Shown here: positions 17,311 to 25,338 of the stretch, in pieces
How positions within the stretch are numbered: position 1 is the first letter of the stretch
Layout: each line of letters starts with the position of its first letter
Assembly (NCBI RefSeq): GCF_025060895.1
Contig: NZ_JANZKV010000212.1
Location: forward strand, 1-33,032
DNA from: Stieleria sedimenti
Lineage (GTDB): Bacteria > Planctomycetota > Planctomycetia > Pirellulales > Pirellulaceae
Direction of reading: 5' to 3'
DNA: 33,032 nt
Notes under the pieces: model-generated
Told to the model about the DNA's origin: nothing
Database searches by the model: none
Seen by the model: the letters and a program-made list of their open reading frames with translations, nothing else
Translations under genes and position numbers: made by a program

Positions 17311-18453
17311 GTGACGCAAATCGATCGTTACATTCTGGGGCTGTTCTTCCGGACGTTTCTGGTCTGTTTCGCCTCGCTGTCTGGAATCTTTGTCGTTTTC
17401 CATGCCTTCCAGAACATGAACGACTTGGTGGAATTGGCCGAGTCACGCGGCGTCGGAATCTCCCGCGTGATGTGGTATTACTACGGCCCCTACATGCTGC
17501 TGTTGTTCGACTGGACCGGCGCGATCATCGCCCTGATGTCCCTGTTGTTCGTCGTCGGATGGCTGCGTCGAACCGGCGAGCTGACCGCGACGCTGGCCGC
17601 CGGCGTATCGCACGGACGCATTTTCCGCTCCATGATTTTCGCCGCTCTGGCCATCGTATTGGTTCAGCTGGGCAGCCGCGAATTGCTGTTGCCGACGATG
17701 CGTGATGCGCTGTCGATGAAGAGCAAGGATCTTTCCGGCGACGCCCCTCAACCGATCTTGCCCAGCTATGACAAAATCAGCGGGATCTTGCTCGGAGGCC
17801 ACTCGATCCGGCCGCGCAGCAAAGAAATCCATCAGCCCAATTTCCGACTCGATGTTGATTACCCGGGCTTCGGCGAAGCCATCGTCTCGGTCTCGGCGCG
17901 CTGGTTACCGGCCGACGAGAACCACGACGAGGGCTACTTGATGCAAAACGTCTTCACCCCGCCGGCGATCGACTACATCCCCTCGGCGGGACGTGACGGA
18001 CGTCTGATTTTGATGACGGCCCACGACCAACCCTGGATCGCTTCGGGCGAATGCTTCGTTGTCACGCCGGTCAATGCTGAAATCCTGCAGACCGACCAAT
18101 CCTCCACCCGGCTGTCCAGCAGCAAGCAACTGTTGGAACGTCTGCGCAATCCCGCGGTCCATAACTCGATGGCGACGCGTGTACTGTTGCACGAGCGGAT
18201 CATGCGGGTGCCGCTGGACTTTTCGCTGTTCTTGCTCGGATTGCCACTGGTTGTCAATCGCCGCGGCCGCAATCTGTTCATGATGATCGGCACCGCCATC
18301 GGTACGGTGATGCTGTTCTTCGCACTCAAGACCGCCGGCAGCGCAATGGGAGGCGGGGGCTACTTGCTATCGCCCGCGGTCGCCGCATGGATGCCCTTTC
18401 TGGTCCTCGGACCGATCGCCTACGTCAGACTCCGCGAAGTTGAAACGGTATGA
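17311..18453 (+). CDS. LptF/LptG-family permease
   Basis: A 380-residue membrane protein of the YjgP/YjgQ family (PF03739). In Gram-negative bacteria LptF and LptG form the inner-membrane part of the lipopolysaccharide exporter with the ATPase LptB. The pattern fits: an amphipathic start (QIDRYILGLFFRTFLV), three N-terminal helices (about 12-120), a periplasmic beta-rich domain (about 135-285), and three C-terminal helices (about 293-375). No second permease or lptB is in the window. GTG 17311 is preferred because family proteins begin with this ID-RYI segment; GTG 17269 is possible but adds an unlike extension. The stop overlaps the start of the glycosyltransferase gene. Confidence 0.88.
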   Translation: MTQIDRYILGLFFRTFLVCFASLSGIFVVFHAFQNMNDLVELAESRGVGISRVMWYYYGPYMLLLFDWTGAIIALMSLLFVVGWLRRTGELTATLAAGVSHGRIFRSMIFAALAIVLVQLGSRELLLPTMRDALSMKSKDLSGDAPQPILPSYDKISGILLGGHSIRPRSKEIHQPNFRLDVDYPGFGEAIVSVSARWLPADENHDEGYLMQNVFTPPAIDYIPSAGRDGRLILMTAHDQPWIASGECFVVTPVNAEILQTDQSSTRLSSSKQLLERLRNPAVHNSMATRVLLHERIMRVPLDFSLFLLGLPLVVNRRGRNLFMMIGTAIGTVMLFFALKTAGSAMGGGGYLLSPAVAAWMPFLVLGPIAYVRLREVETV

Positions 18454-19136
18454 CGCCGCAACAGGTTTCGGTCATCATCCCGGCGCTCAACGAAGCCGAA
18501 CGGATCGAAGCGGCAATCGAATCAGCCTGGAACAATGACGCGGGCGAAGTCATCGTGTGCGACGGCGGCAGCAGCGACCCGACCCCCCAGATCGCACGGG
18601 CGCGACGGGCGACCGTCGTCACCGCCCCACGCGGCCGCGGAACCCAACTCCGCGCCGGGGCCATTACCGCGACAGGAAGCGTCCTGCTGTTCCTCCACGC
18701 GGACAATCGATTGGGTGACGGCTGTTTCCAAGCGTTGTGCGAGCGCATCGACGCCTCGGCCCAACCGCACGCGTGCTGGGGGGGACTCAAGCAGCGAATC
18801 GAGGAGCCCGGACTTGCGTACAGGTTGCTGGAGTGGGGCAATGCAATCCGCATCCGTTGGCGGGGCATGCCGTTCGGAGACCAAGCGATCTTTGTGACGC
18901 GAACGTTGTACGACCACGTGGGAGGATTCCCGTCGGTTCCCTTGATGGAAGACGTCGCTTTCTCCAAAGCACTGCGACGACAATCTTGGCCGATGCTGGT
19001 TGATGCGATCGTCCACATCGACGCGCGGCGCTGGAAAAAACGCGGCGTTTTGAGACAGACCGCTCGAAACTGGGGCCTTCAACTCGCTCATTGCTTGGGA
19101 GTGTCTGAAACTCGTCTTGAAAAATGGTACCGATGA
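18450..19136 (+). CDS. Family 2 glycosyltransferase (TIGR04283-like)
   Basis: A 228-residue GT-A-fold glycosyltransferase. It starts VSVIIPALNE, has the nucleotide-binding CDGGSSDPT, then GRGTQLRAGA, and the DxD-like HADN in LLFLHADN at about residues 70-77. PFGDQAIFV and PLMEDVAFSKALRR complete the pattern of the short transferases annotated as rSAM/selenodomain-associated (TIGR04283). The ATG overlaps the permease stop as ATGA, so translation is coupled, and the two probably serve the same envelope or lipid pathway. The sugar donor and acceptor cannot be told. No membrane anchor is evident. Confidence 0.92.
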   Translation: MTPQQVSVIIPALNEAERIEAAIESAWNNDAGEVIVCDGGSSDPTPQIARARRATVVTAPRGRGTQLRAGAITATGSVLLFLHADNRLGDGCFQALCERIDASAQPHACWGGLKQRIEEPGLAYRLLEWGNAIRIRWRGMPFGDQAIFVTRTLYDHVGGFPSVPLMEDVAFSKALRRQSWPMLVDAIVHIDARRWKKRGVLRQTARNWGLQLAHCLGVSETRLEKWYR

Positions 19137-19193
19137 TTCGTGGGGTTTTTGCTGTTTCCAGCTCGAATTCTCGTTCGAATGCGATCCGGGACC

Positions 19194-19221
19194 TTGCGGC
19201 TGGCTGCACTGAATTTAGAAT
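19194..19221 (+). promoter_or_regulatory. Putative promoter of the small acidic protein
   Basis: TTGCGG (19194-19199) and TAGAAT (19216-19221) are 16 bases apart, about 100 bases before the TTG start at 19324. Between them and the gene, GTGTTTG (19259-19265) and CAAACAC (19273-19279) form a seven-bp hairpin in the leader, of unknown role. Confidence 0.4.
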
Positions 19222-19323
19222 CGATTGCCTGTCTGAGGGCGCGCGATTGATGCAGTGAGTGTTTGATCGGGACAAACACGCAATCACGTTCTGCCGCTCG
19301 GATGACCCCTCGAGGTTATCGTT

Positions 19324-19506
19324 TTGCTTACTGAAGCCACCGTTGAAGAGATGTTCCGCAAGCTGATTAGCGACCCCAAGCGTGGGGAAAACGTTTTTGA
19401 TGAAGCAGAAGATCTCCTGGACGAAGAACTCCGGCCGGAAAGCCCACTGCGGCACCGACTGAGCCAGGAGTTAGAGGAACTGCGAGAGTTGGCCGAGAAA
19501 GCTTGA
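19324..19506 (+). CDS. Small acidic hypothetical protein
   Basis: A 60-residue protein, highly charged and helical (DEAEDLLDEELRPES, LSQELEELRELAEKA), without cysteine or membrane segment. I recognise no family; a protein-protein partner role is a guess. It would start with TTG at 19324, supported by GAGG about eight bases upstream; the first ATG is nine codons later (19351). A promoter and a leader hairpin lie before it and a strong terminator lies 46 bases after its stop, which argues that it is real. Conserved planctomycete homologues would settle the start. Confidence 0.65.
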   Translation: MLTEATVEEMFRKLISDPKRGENVFDEAEDLLDEELRPESPLRHRLSQELEELRELAEKA

Positions 19507-19552
19507 TCACCTCTCCGAAAAATCGCGACCACCGATGTCGCATCAACCAAAG

Positions 19553-19587
19553 AAAGCCGCGACGGAATGATTCCGCCGCGGCTTTTC
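19553..19587. terminator. Bidirectional intrinsic terminator
   Basis: AAAGCCGCG (19553-19561) pairs with CGCGGCTTT (19577-19585), and inside it CGGAA (19563-19567) pairs with TTCCG (19571-19575). T follows on the plus strand and A precedes it, so both the small gene to the left and the barrel gene to the right can end here. Confidence 0.88.
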
Positions 19588-19616
19588 TGTTTTTGACGTT
19601 CGGTCGCTGAGTCTGA

Positions 19617-20828
19617 CTAGCGGTTCAGGGTGATCCCGAAGGTACCGCCGACCATCAAGTAGTCTTGATCGTTGTCGCCGCCTCGCAGGATGGAGTTATC
19701 CAGGTCCCCGCCCCGCCACAGACCGCGAGCGACATCGATCAGCTGGAAACCGGCTCGCACCGTGATCGCACGGGACAGTTGGTAGCCGAGTTCGCCGCGG
19801 ACATCAAAGCCGAGGAAAAACTCTTCGTTGCGAGTGTAGTCGCGGTCGGTTTCCTCATACAGGATTCGAGTGACTTCATCGCCTTCGGCAATCGTGTCGG
19901 TTCCGTCGTACACGACCGCTTCGGTGTGTCGGTTGTTGAAGCTGCTTTGGAAGTTCGCCCCCGAGAAGACTTTGAAGTCGGTCGCGAAGGTGAATCGATC
20001 AAAGAACTTGAAGTATCGGAATCCGATCTGTCCGGTGATCGCTTCGTTCTCGGTGAATGCCTGGTCGGTCGTCATCAACTCCGACGCGGCACCGTAGGTG
20101 GTGACCAAGTTCGGACGTCCGGCGACTCCGTCTGCGATCTGATCCGGGTCGTTCGAACTGATGAAGTTCTGCCGAACGTTGGTGTCTTCAATTCGGAACC
20201 AGCGGAACCCAACCATCGGCTCCAGGATCCCACCATAGTGGTACGGTTCCAATCGCCACGTCTTGCTCAGCTCGTAGCTGTCAAAGTCGATCACGTTCTC
20301 GCTTCGCTTTTCATCGACGAATCGATAGTTGAATCCGCGATTGTTGCTGATGCCGGGAATCGCTTCGAATCCGAACGGAGGCGCGGGGTTGGTCGCTTCG
20401 CCGTCAAGCTCGTCTTCGTTGAAACGATTACCGCGTTCCTTGCGGACGCTGAAAAACTCGCCGACGTCATTGTCGACCCAGCTGAACAACCAGCCCTTGT
20501 CCTCGTCGGGCAACATGAACCCGATTTCGTAACGATGGCCCCAGCCACTGTCCAGACCGGACTCGAGGCCTTGAGAATTGTTTTCCAGTTCAGGCCGCGA
20601 ACCATAAAGGTTCAAGCGGTCGTAGGTGGCGAACCAACCCGTATTGGCTCGCTTCTTTGGCTTCATATCCGCCAAGTCCATATCGTAGATCGGCTCGAAC
20701 CAACGGAAGTCGGGATCGAACTGAAGCGGATCCGCCACGGGGACGTGCTCCTGAGCCTGGGCCGAAGCCATACCACAGAGCAGTACAAGGGATCCAAAAA
20801 TTCTAGCCGTCAGCTTCCGTACCGACAT
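19617..20828 (-). CDS. BBP7-type outer-membrane beta-barrel protein
   Basis: A 403-residue protein with a signal peptide (about 1-25). The rest is rich in aromatic and Gly/Asp residues in alternating patterns typical of beta strands (WFATYDRLNLYG, GHRYEIGFML, GFRWFRIED, GQIGFRYFKFF, GYQLSRAITVRAGFQL), ending in FGITLNR like a porin's last strand. It fits the planctomycete BBP7-like family (PF07585). These are inferred outer-membrane proteins of unknown function. Monocistronic: it ends at a terminator and the 229 bases upstream lie before tadA's stop. No clear promoter was found there. Confidence 0.85.
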   Translation of the reverse strand: MSVRKLTARIFGSLVLLCGMASAQAQEHVPVADPLQFDPDFRWFEPIYDMDLADMKPKKRANTGWFATYDRLNLYGSRPELENNSQGLESGLDSGWGHRYEIGFMLPDEDKGWLFSWVDNDVGEFFSVRKERGNRFNEDELDGEATNPAPPFGFEAIPGISNNRGFNYRFVDEKRSENVIDFDSYELSKTWRLEPYHYGGILEPMVGFRWFRIEDTNVRQNFISSNDPDQIADGVAGRPNLVTTYGAASELMTTDQAFTENEAITGQIGFRYFKFFDRFTFATDFKVFSGANFQSSFNNRHTEAVVYDGTDTIAEGDEVTRILYEETDRDYTRNEEFFLGFDVRGELGYQLSRAITVRAGFQLIDVARGLWRGGDLDNSILRGGDNDQDYLMVGGTFGITLNR

Positions 20829-21057
20829 CGCTGTTCCACCGTCTATTAGAAGTCGTCCGTAGTGACCGCCGGAATCTGCCTGCAGATTCCATCAGCGGCC
20901 CGCGTTGGGGTGCATTGACCGATTTTCTCGTCTCTCTTGACACAAAGATTCGGTCGTGACGGTCTTATCGGACAGGTGGAACGCCAGGGCTTAGTCTGAT
21001 TATCGCGAGAAGTGGCAAAAGTCCGAGAATCTTGAATACCGGCACAGTTTCCCAGCG

Positions 21058-21531
21058 TCACTTTTTCCCCAACGCACGTTTGCTAGCGAAAAAATCGGTC
21101 AAGATTTGTCCGCAAGGCTCCGCCTTGACCCCCGCGACCACCTCCGCCTGATGATTCAGCCGATCGTCGCTGAGCAACCGAAACAGGCTGGTCACCGCGC
21201 CGGCCTTGCCGTCGCTGGCACCGAACACCACCCGCGGAATCCGGGCCTGCAGAATCGCCCCGGCACACATCGGGCAAGGCTCCAGGGTCACGTACAGCGT
21301 CGTGTTTTCCAGCCGCCAATCGCCGATCGCCGCGGCCGCTTGCGTGATGGCAATCATCTCCGCATGCGCCGTGGGGTCCTTCAACATCTGCCGCTGGTTG
21401 GACGCCGCCGCGATGATCTGGTGATCGCGGATCACGATCGCCCCGACGGGCACCTCGTCGTGCTCCACCGCTTGAGAGGCGAGTTCCAGGGCGCGGCCCA
21501 TGAAGTGCTCGTCGATCTGCTGCTGTTGCAT
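21058..21531 (-). CDS. tadA: tRNA-specific adenosine deaminase
   Basis: A 157-residue TadA, which deaminates A34 to inosine in tRNA-Arg(ACG). The zinc site is complete: His56 and catalytic Glu58 in THAxHAEM-type TAHAEMIAI, and Cys86/Cys89 in EPCPMCAGA. Length matches the family. ATG 21531 is taken over the in-frame GTG directly before it. It follows the DUF1080 gene by 11 bases on the same strand and is probably co-transcribed with it, an odd pairing with no obvious functional link. Downstream is the gap before the BBP7 gene. Confidence 0.95.
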   Translation of the reverse strand: MQQQQIDEHFMGRALELASQAVEHDEVPVGAIVIRDHQIIAAASNQRQMLKDPTAHAEMIAITQAAAAIGDWRLENTTLYVTLEPCPMCAGAILQARIPRVVFGASDGKAGAVTSLFRLLSDDRLNHQAEVVAGVKAEPCGQILTDFFASKRALGKK

Positions 21532-21542
21532 CACCGGCAGAC

Positions 21543-22400
21543 CTACTTTGCCGCCGTGATTTCAGAAGCCTGCAGCCGCCGCAGTTGGATGTTGCGGATT
21601 TGCGAATCACACTCAAAGTTGGCAATCCCCAGCGGGGTGCAGGGATCCATTTCAAAACGGATGTCAAACTCGTGGTCCTGTCGCGGGTGGCTGAACAGTT
21701 CCGTGCCGTCGACCCAGGCCGTGATTTTCGTGGTCTCCACTCGCACCCGGGCGCTGTACCACTTTTTGTCCTCATAGCTCATGAACATCGTGGTTTCGTT
21801 GTCGCTGGCGTCGCGCCCGTCGATGCTGCTGATCCCGGTGATCCCGCCGCCCCAGCCGCCCATCACCAGACTGACGTACTGGTCCGCGACGGGAAACGTA
21901 AAGGCACAAAGGAAGTCATAGCCCGAATCGCGTCGACATTCCCAGCGGAGTTCATAGTTGTCCCGCGGCAGCGGCTTCGCGTGTTTCGATTTCGAATCGT
22001 CCGCCCCGGTTTTGGGTGGGTCACCGTCAAAGGGGCCCGTCCAAACCACACCGGTCAGCGGGTCGCCGTGCTCCATCTTGATCACGTCATCCTTGAGGAT
22101 CACGTCGCCTTCCCCTCCAAATTGACAGGCCTTCCAGTGGCCCGTGAGCGAGATCCAGGCAGCCTTTTCGGATTTGTCGGCGGAGTTTTTGGCCGTGGTC
22201 CCCTTTTGTGCGGCAGAGTTTTCCGAGCTCTCGCCCCCCGCGGCCTCGGCCGGAGACTGACCCACCGTTTCGGCTTGCTGAGCTGTCACTTGCTGAGCTG
22301 TGACTTGCTGGGAAGGCGTCACGGTTGTTACAACCGCCGCAGCGACGAGGGCGGCGAACATCATTCGGCCGCGGGTGAGGGTTCGATAGAGACGCTGCAC
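21543..22400 (-). CDS. Secreted DUF1080-domain protein
   Basis: A 285-residue protein with a signal peptide (hydrophobic run about 13-28), a low-complexity Gln/Ala/Ser-rich linker (about 30-78), and a C-terminal jelly-roll domain with the features of DUF1080/3-keto-disaccharide hydrolase-like proteins (PF06439): [10 protein letters not shown] near the start, [10 protein letters not shown] in the middle and [18 protein letters not shown] at the end. The fold resembles carbohydrate-binding laminin-G-like domains. Planctomycetes carry many copies, probably for sugar binding or hydrolysis outside the cytoplasm. GTG 22400 is chosen because AAGAGGA lies seven bases before it and it supplies the basic N-terminus of the signal peptide; ATG 22364 is the alternative. 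Confidence 0.85.
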   Translation of the reverse strand: MQRLYRTLTRGRMMFAALVAAAVVTTVTPSQQVTAQQVTAQQAETVGQSPAEAAGGESSENSAAQKGTTAKNSADKSEKAAWISLTGHWKACQFGGEGDVILKDDVIKMEHGDPLTGVVWTGPFDGDPPKTGADDSKSKHAKPLPRDNYELRWECRRDSGYDFLCAFTFPVADQYVSLVMGGWGGGITGISSIDGRDASDNETTMFMSYEDKKWYSARVRVETTKITAWVDGTELFSHPRQDHEFDIRFEMDPCTPLGIANFECDSQIRNIQLRRLQASEITAAK

Positions 22401-22407
22401 GTTGGTG

Positions 22408-22414
22408 TCCTCTT
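22408..22414 (-). promoter_or_regulatory. Ribosome-binding site deciding a GTG start
   Basis: AAGAGGA on the minus strand lies seven bases before GTG 22400, favouring that start of the DUF1080 gene over ATG 22364. Confidence 0.6.
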
Positions 22415-22505
22415 GCCTAGAGATCGATTCGCTTCACGATTCAGTTTCAGTTCGACCAGACGACATCCGGCCCGCAACCAGTGGGCCGACAATCCAACCA
22501 ATCCA

Positions 22506-22940
22506 ATGCGTCCAATCACCGGCATCACCATACTCGGCTTTCGCCTTGGCGTCATCGCTCTGGCGCTCTATTGGATCGCACTTTTTCTGGGAACACACTG
22601 GCCGGCCGGGATCGATGTCGGCCCCCAGCTGAATGACAAGGTGAAGCACTTTTCCGGCTACTTCGGCCTGGCGATCCTGTGCTGCTACGTCACCCAGTCC
22701 CCCGGCAACGATCGAAGCCGGTCGGCGCGGCGTTTTCTGGGCGTGATCATCGTCTTGACGGCCTACGCCAGCATCGACGAGCTGACGCAAGCGTTCTCGC
22801 CGGGCCGGCACCCCGATGTTTTCGATGCCCTGGCCGATGTACTAGGGATTTTGACCGCCGTCGGCCTGTACCTCGCCGCCCGTCAAATCGTACGTCGATT
22901 CTGGTCGCCGCCGGTGTCCGCCGAAGCCATCGAATCTTGA
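22506..22940 (+). CDS. VanZ-like membrane protein
   Basis: A 144-residue membrane protein of the VanZ-like family (PF04892). Helices are at about 6-28, 45-63, 76-95 and 106-126. The motif SIDELTQAFSPGRHPDVFDALADVLG (residues 92-117) is the family hallmark, with the Asp/Glu-Glu pair, Gln, Arg and two aspartates. VanZ of enterococci gives low-level teicoplanin resistance; in Gram-negative bacteria the function is unknown. ATG 22506 starts just before helix one; the much longer open frame upstream is the shadow of the gene on the other strand. Its last 58 bases overlap the convergent channel-like gene. Confidence 0.88.
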   Translation: MRPITGITILGFRLGVIALALYWIALFLGTHWPAGIDVGPQLNDKVKHFSGYFGLAILCCYVTQSPGNDRSRSARRFLGVIIVLTAYASIDELTQAFSPGRHPDVFDALADVLGILTAVGLYLAARQIVRRFWSPPVSAEAIES

Positions 22941-24040
22941 CGCACGACGCAACGACAGGGCTGCGAGGACGCGACATTACAGACGGCACAAATCGGGATC
23001 TCAGCCATCGACATCCCGGACGACATCGATTTCGCACGCTCCTGCTCCAACTCCAATGCCTCTTGCTCGACGCATTTTAATTTCAACTTGGCGATGCGTT
23101 GACGCAGCAAACGCGAATGCTTCTCCATCTCGGCTAGCTGCTTTTCCAGCTTCTCCATTCGCCGTTCATCGCTGACCCTTAGGAGACGTTCGGTCAAGTC
23201 GAACAGGATCAACACACGCAACGCTTTGATCGCCGTCCCCCGCAAACGGTACGCGCGTGCCAGATTCGACAGTTGCTGGATCCGCATCAAATCGGCCAGA
23301 CGGGTCGCCTTGGCCAAACTCAGGGTGCGCAAGAACGAAACCAGCGGCAGCAGGATGATCGCCAAATCGATCCAGTGCTCTTTGCAATACTCCAACTTCT
23401 TTTCTGCAATCGACACCATCAAGATGAATTCGGCCGCGAATGCGAACCAAATCACTCCGGTCCCGCCGTGCAGCAAGATCCGCAACCATCGGTATGCGGC
23501 GACTTGATCTTTGAGAAAGAACTCGATGATCAAGATCGGCATGATCAGCAGCGCGACGACCATCATCGGAACGCTGAAATGGCGTTCCAGTTGACGCTGC
23601 AAACGGCGGCCGCCACGACGCCAACCCAGTCCGGGCAACCAGATCCGTCCGTGCATTTCAGGGCTCCGGGCGCACATCCGAAGCGCCGGACAGATGCAAA
23701 ACAACCCGCTGTGCAGATGGTGCCGCAGGTGCGCGCGATCCCAGGGACGTGTCACCCAGTGCACGATCGCTTCACCGGCCACGACACACCAAATCCCCAG
23801 CATCGCCAACAACACCGCCCCTTCCAATCCGTACGGCGCCACCACCGCCATCTCGTCCGCCTCCAAACTCTCCGCGTCGATCAATTGCTCGGCACGTTCC
23901 TGTAGCCCGGGAAGGTCGACCCAAATCACCACCAGGACCGCCAAGCAGACCAGGTAGATCATCGCCAGCGAAAACATCAGCACTTCGTTGCGTCCGGCGA
24001 ACCACCGCAACCACACTTTGGTGCCGAAACGCTTTTTCAT
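22883..24040 (-). CDS. Channel-like membrane protein with coiled coil and Cys tail
   Basis: A 385-residue protein of uncertain family. Helices are at about residues 20-42, 72-95, 155-172, 188-212 and 222-240. The segment after them, LRTLSLAKATRLADLMRI onward, has basic residues every three or four positions, as in the S4 helix of voltage-gated channels (PF00520 group). No pore selectivity filter is seen, so transport is unproven. A coiled coil (about 295-350) and a C-terminal region with CAVCNVASSQPCRC (four Cys, possible metal site) follow. AGGAG lies six bases before ATG 24040. Its 3' end overlaps the VanZ-like gene by 58 bases. Confidence 0.78.
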   Translation of the reverse strand: MKKRFGTKVWLRWFAGRNEVLMFSLAMIYLVCLAVLVVIWVDLPGLQERAEQLIDAESLEADEMAVVAPYGLEGAVLLAMLGIWCVVAGEAIVHWVTRPWDRAHLRHHLHSGLFCICPALRMCARSPEMHGRIWLPGLGWRRGGRRLQRQLERHFSVPMMVVALLIMPILIIEFFLKDQVAAYRWLRILLHGGTGVIWFAFAAEFILMVSIAEKKLEYCKEHWIDLAIILLPLVSFLRTLSLAKATRLADLMRIQQLSNLARAYRLRGTAIKALRVLILFDLTERLLRVSDERRMEKLEKQLAEMEKHSRLLRQRIAKLKLKCVEQEALELEQERAKSMSSGMSMAEIPICAVCNVASSQPCRCVVRQDSMASADTGGDQNRRTI

Positions 24041-24309
24041 CTCGAACTCCTGATGGCATGGACGATGCGTGCGATCAATCGGTGGTCAATCCGCAACCCG
24101 GGATCCGCCCCCCGATGAGAGGATTTTAGCAGACGGATCGGTAAAGCGTCCGGGCACCTCCGCTTGTCTTCGCTTCGCGGTATTGTCCTCTAGGCACCGG
24201 ATGACCACGACCGGGGCGCCAGTCGCAGCGCCGAACGACGCCCGCCGACCGACGACGATCTGACGTCCGCCCCGCCGCATTTTGATGGTCGTGCGGGTAC
24301 ACTCAGCGC
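24041..24309. promoter_or_regulatory. Intergenic region with a possible leaderless promoter
   Basis: No gene is supported here. A TACACT box at 24298-24303 lies seven bases before the ATG of the DUF1289 gene, and there is no ribosome-binding site between. If the box is used, transcription would start at or next to the ATG and give a leaderless message. No -35 element was recognised, and no hairpin or repeat stands out in the remainder. Confidence 0.35.
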
Positions 24310-24525
24310 ATGAACGAAGAAAATCAGCCGCCCGAACCGTCGTCCCCGGTCACGTCCCAGTCGCCCTGCATCGACCGCTGCGCGATCGACGCATCACAGA
24401 CCTGCCTGGGGTGCTTTCGCACGCTCGACGAAATCGCCCGCTGGTCCCTGATGACGGAAGACGAAAGACGGATCACCAATGGCCGCTGCCGCCAGCGCCG
24501 CAGCTCAAAAAGGGGACGGGGGTAA
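24310..24525 (+). CDS. DUF1289 small Cys-rich protein
   Basis: A 71-residue protein with the DUF1289 pattern (PF06945): SPCIDRCAID, then CLGCFRTLDEIARW, giving four cysteines at about 20, 24, 32 and 35 that could bind zinc or an iron-sulfur cluster, followed by a basic tail rich in Arg and Lys. Members are widespread in proteobacteria and planctomycetes, and their function is unknown. The N-terminal 18 residues are Pro/Ser-rich. It is a single gene, 24 bases from the end of convergent msrB, and appears leaderless. Confidence 0.88.
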   Translation: MNEENQPPEPSSPVTSQSPCIDRCAIDASQTCLGCFRTLDEIARWSLMTEDERRITNGRCRQRRSSKRGRG

Positions 24526-24549
24526 TAAAAGGCACACGATCTTCTGCCC

Positions 24550-25338
24550 CTAGTTCTCTGCCGACTCCTCCCCCTGCTTGTCCACCTCTTTCTCATCCTT
24601 GATCACCAGCTTGGCCGGCAGCTTTTTGCCCTCTGGAATGAACTTCATCGAAATTGAATTGACGCAGTGCCGGGTGTTCTTTTCGGTGAACCGTTCGCCC
24701 TCGAAAACGTGTCCGAGGTGTCCGCCGCAGTTGGCGCACAGAATCTCGGTCCGGTAGCCATCGGCATCGGTTTCGCGCCGCACGGCACCCTTGATTTCGT
24801 CGTCAAAACTTGGCCAGCCGCAATGGCTTTCAAACTTGTCGGCGCTGCGGTACAGCTGGGCGTTGCACTGGCGACAGATGTAGGTGCCGGGGTCCTTCGT
24901 CATCGTGTAACCGCCCGGCCCCGGCGGCTCGGTGCCTTTGTTCAGAATCACGTAGGCGGCATTTCGGTCGAGCGCGTTGTACTCGGCGACGAATTCCAAC
25001 TTCTGCTTCGGCGCCAGTTTTTCGTTTGACTCTGTCACGGTTTTGTTTTCCGATTCGGGGGCATTTTTAGTGGGCGATTTTTCTTCGCCAGATTCTTTCG
25101 CGCCGGATTCTTTCGCGCCTGGGTCGGACGACTCGGTCGCGCGCTCGGCCGGAGACGAATCGCCGACCAAGACCACCGGCTCCGACGGATCCGTGGCGGC
25201 TTGCTGGGATGCTAACGGTGCGTCAACGCAGCCGCAGACAAACGCCAACAGCAGACCGCCGATCAGCCCAGCACCGCTGGCCGAAGCCATGCCCGTTGAT
25301 CCGTTGTAACGATCGAGATTCTTCAAATAGTTATTCAC
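24550..25338 (-). CDS. msrB: Lipoprotein methionine-(R)-sulfoxide reductase
   Basis: A 262-residue MsrB, which reduces the R form of methionine sulfoxide in oxidised proteins. The catalytic domain (about 115-240) has zinc-binding Cys155/158 and Cys201/204, HCGWPSF at 172-178 and catalytic Cys225 in [11 protein letters not shown]. Unlike cytoplasmic MsrB it is exported: a hydrophobic stretch (21-36) ends FVCGC, probably a lipobox with acylated Cys37. A long acidic Ser/Glu/Lys linker (about 45-110) joins anchor to enzyme. GTG 25338 is chosen because AAGGAG lies ten bases before it; ATG 25290 is an alternative. The start overlaps the end of the prepilin peptidase by eight bases, so translation is coupled. 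Confidence 0.93.
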   Translation of the reverse strand: MNNYLKNLDRYNGSTGMASASGAGLIGGLLLAFVCGCVDAPLASQQAATDPSEPVVLVGDSSPAERATESSDPGAKESGAKESGEEKSPTKNAPESENKTVTESNEKLAPKQKLEFVAEYNALDRNAAYVILNKGTEPPGPGGYTMTKDPGTYICRQCNAQLYRSADKFESHCGWPSFDDEIKGAVRRETDADGYRTEILCANCGGHLGHVFEGERFTEKNTRHCVNSISMKFIPEGKKLPAKLVIKDEKEVDKQGEESAEN

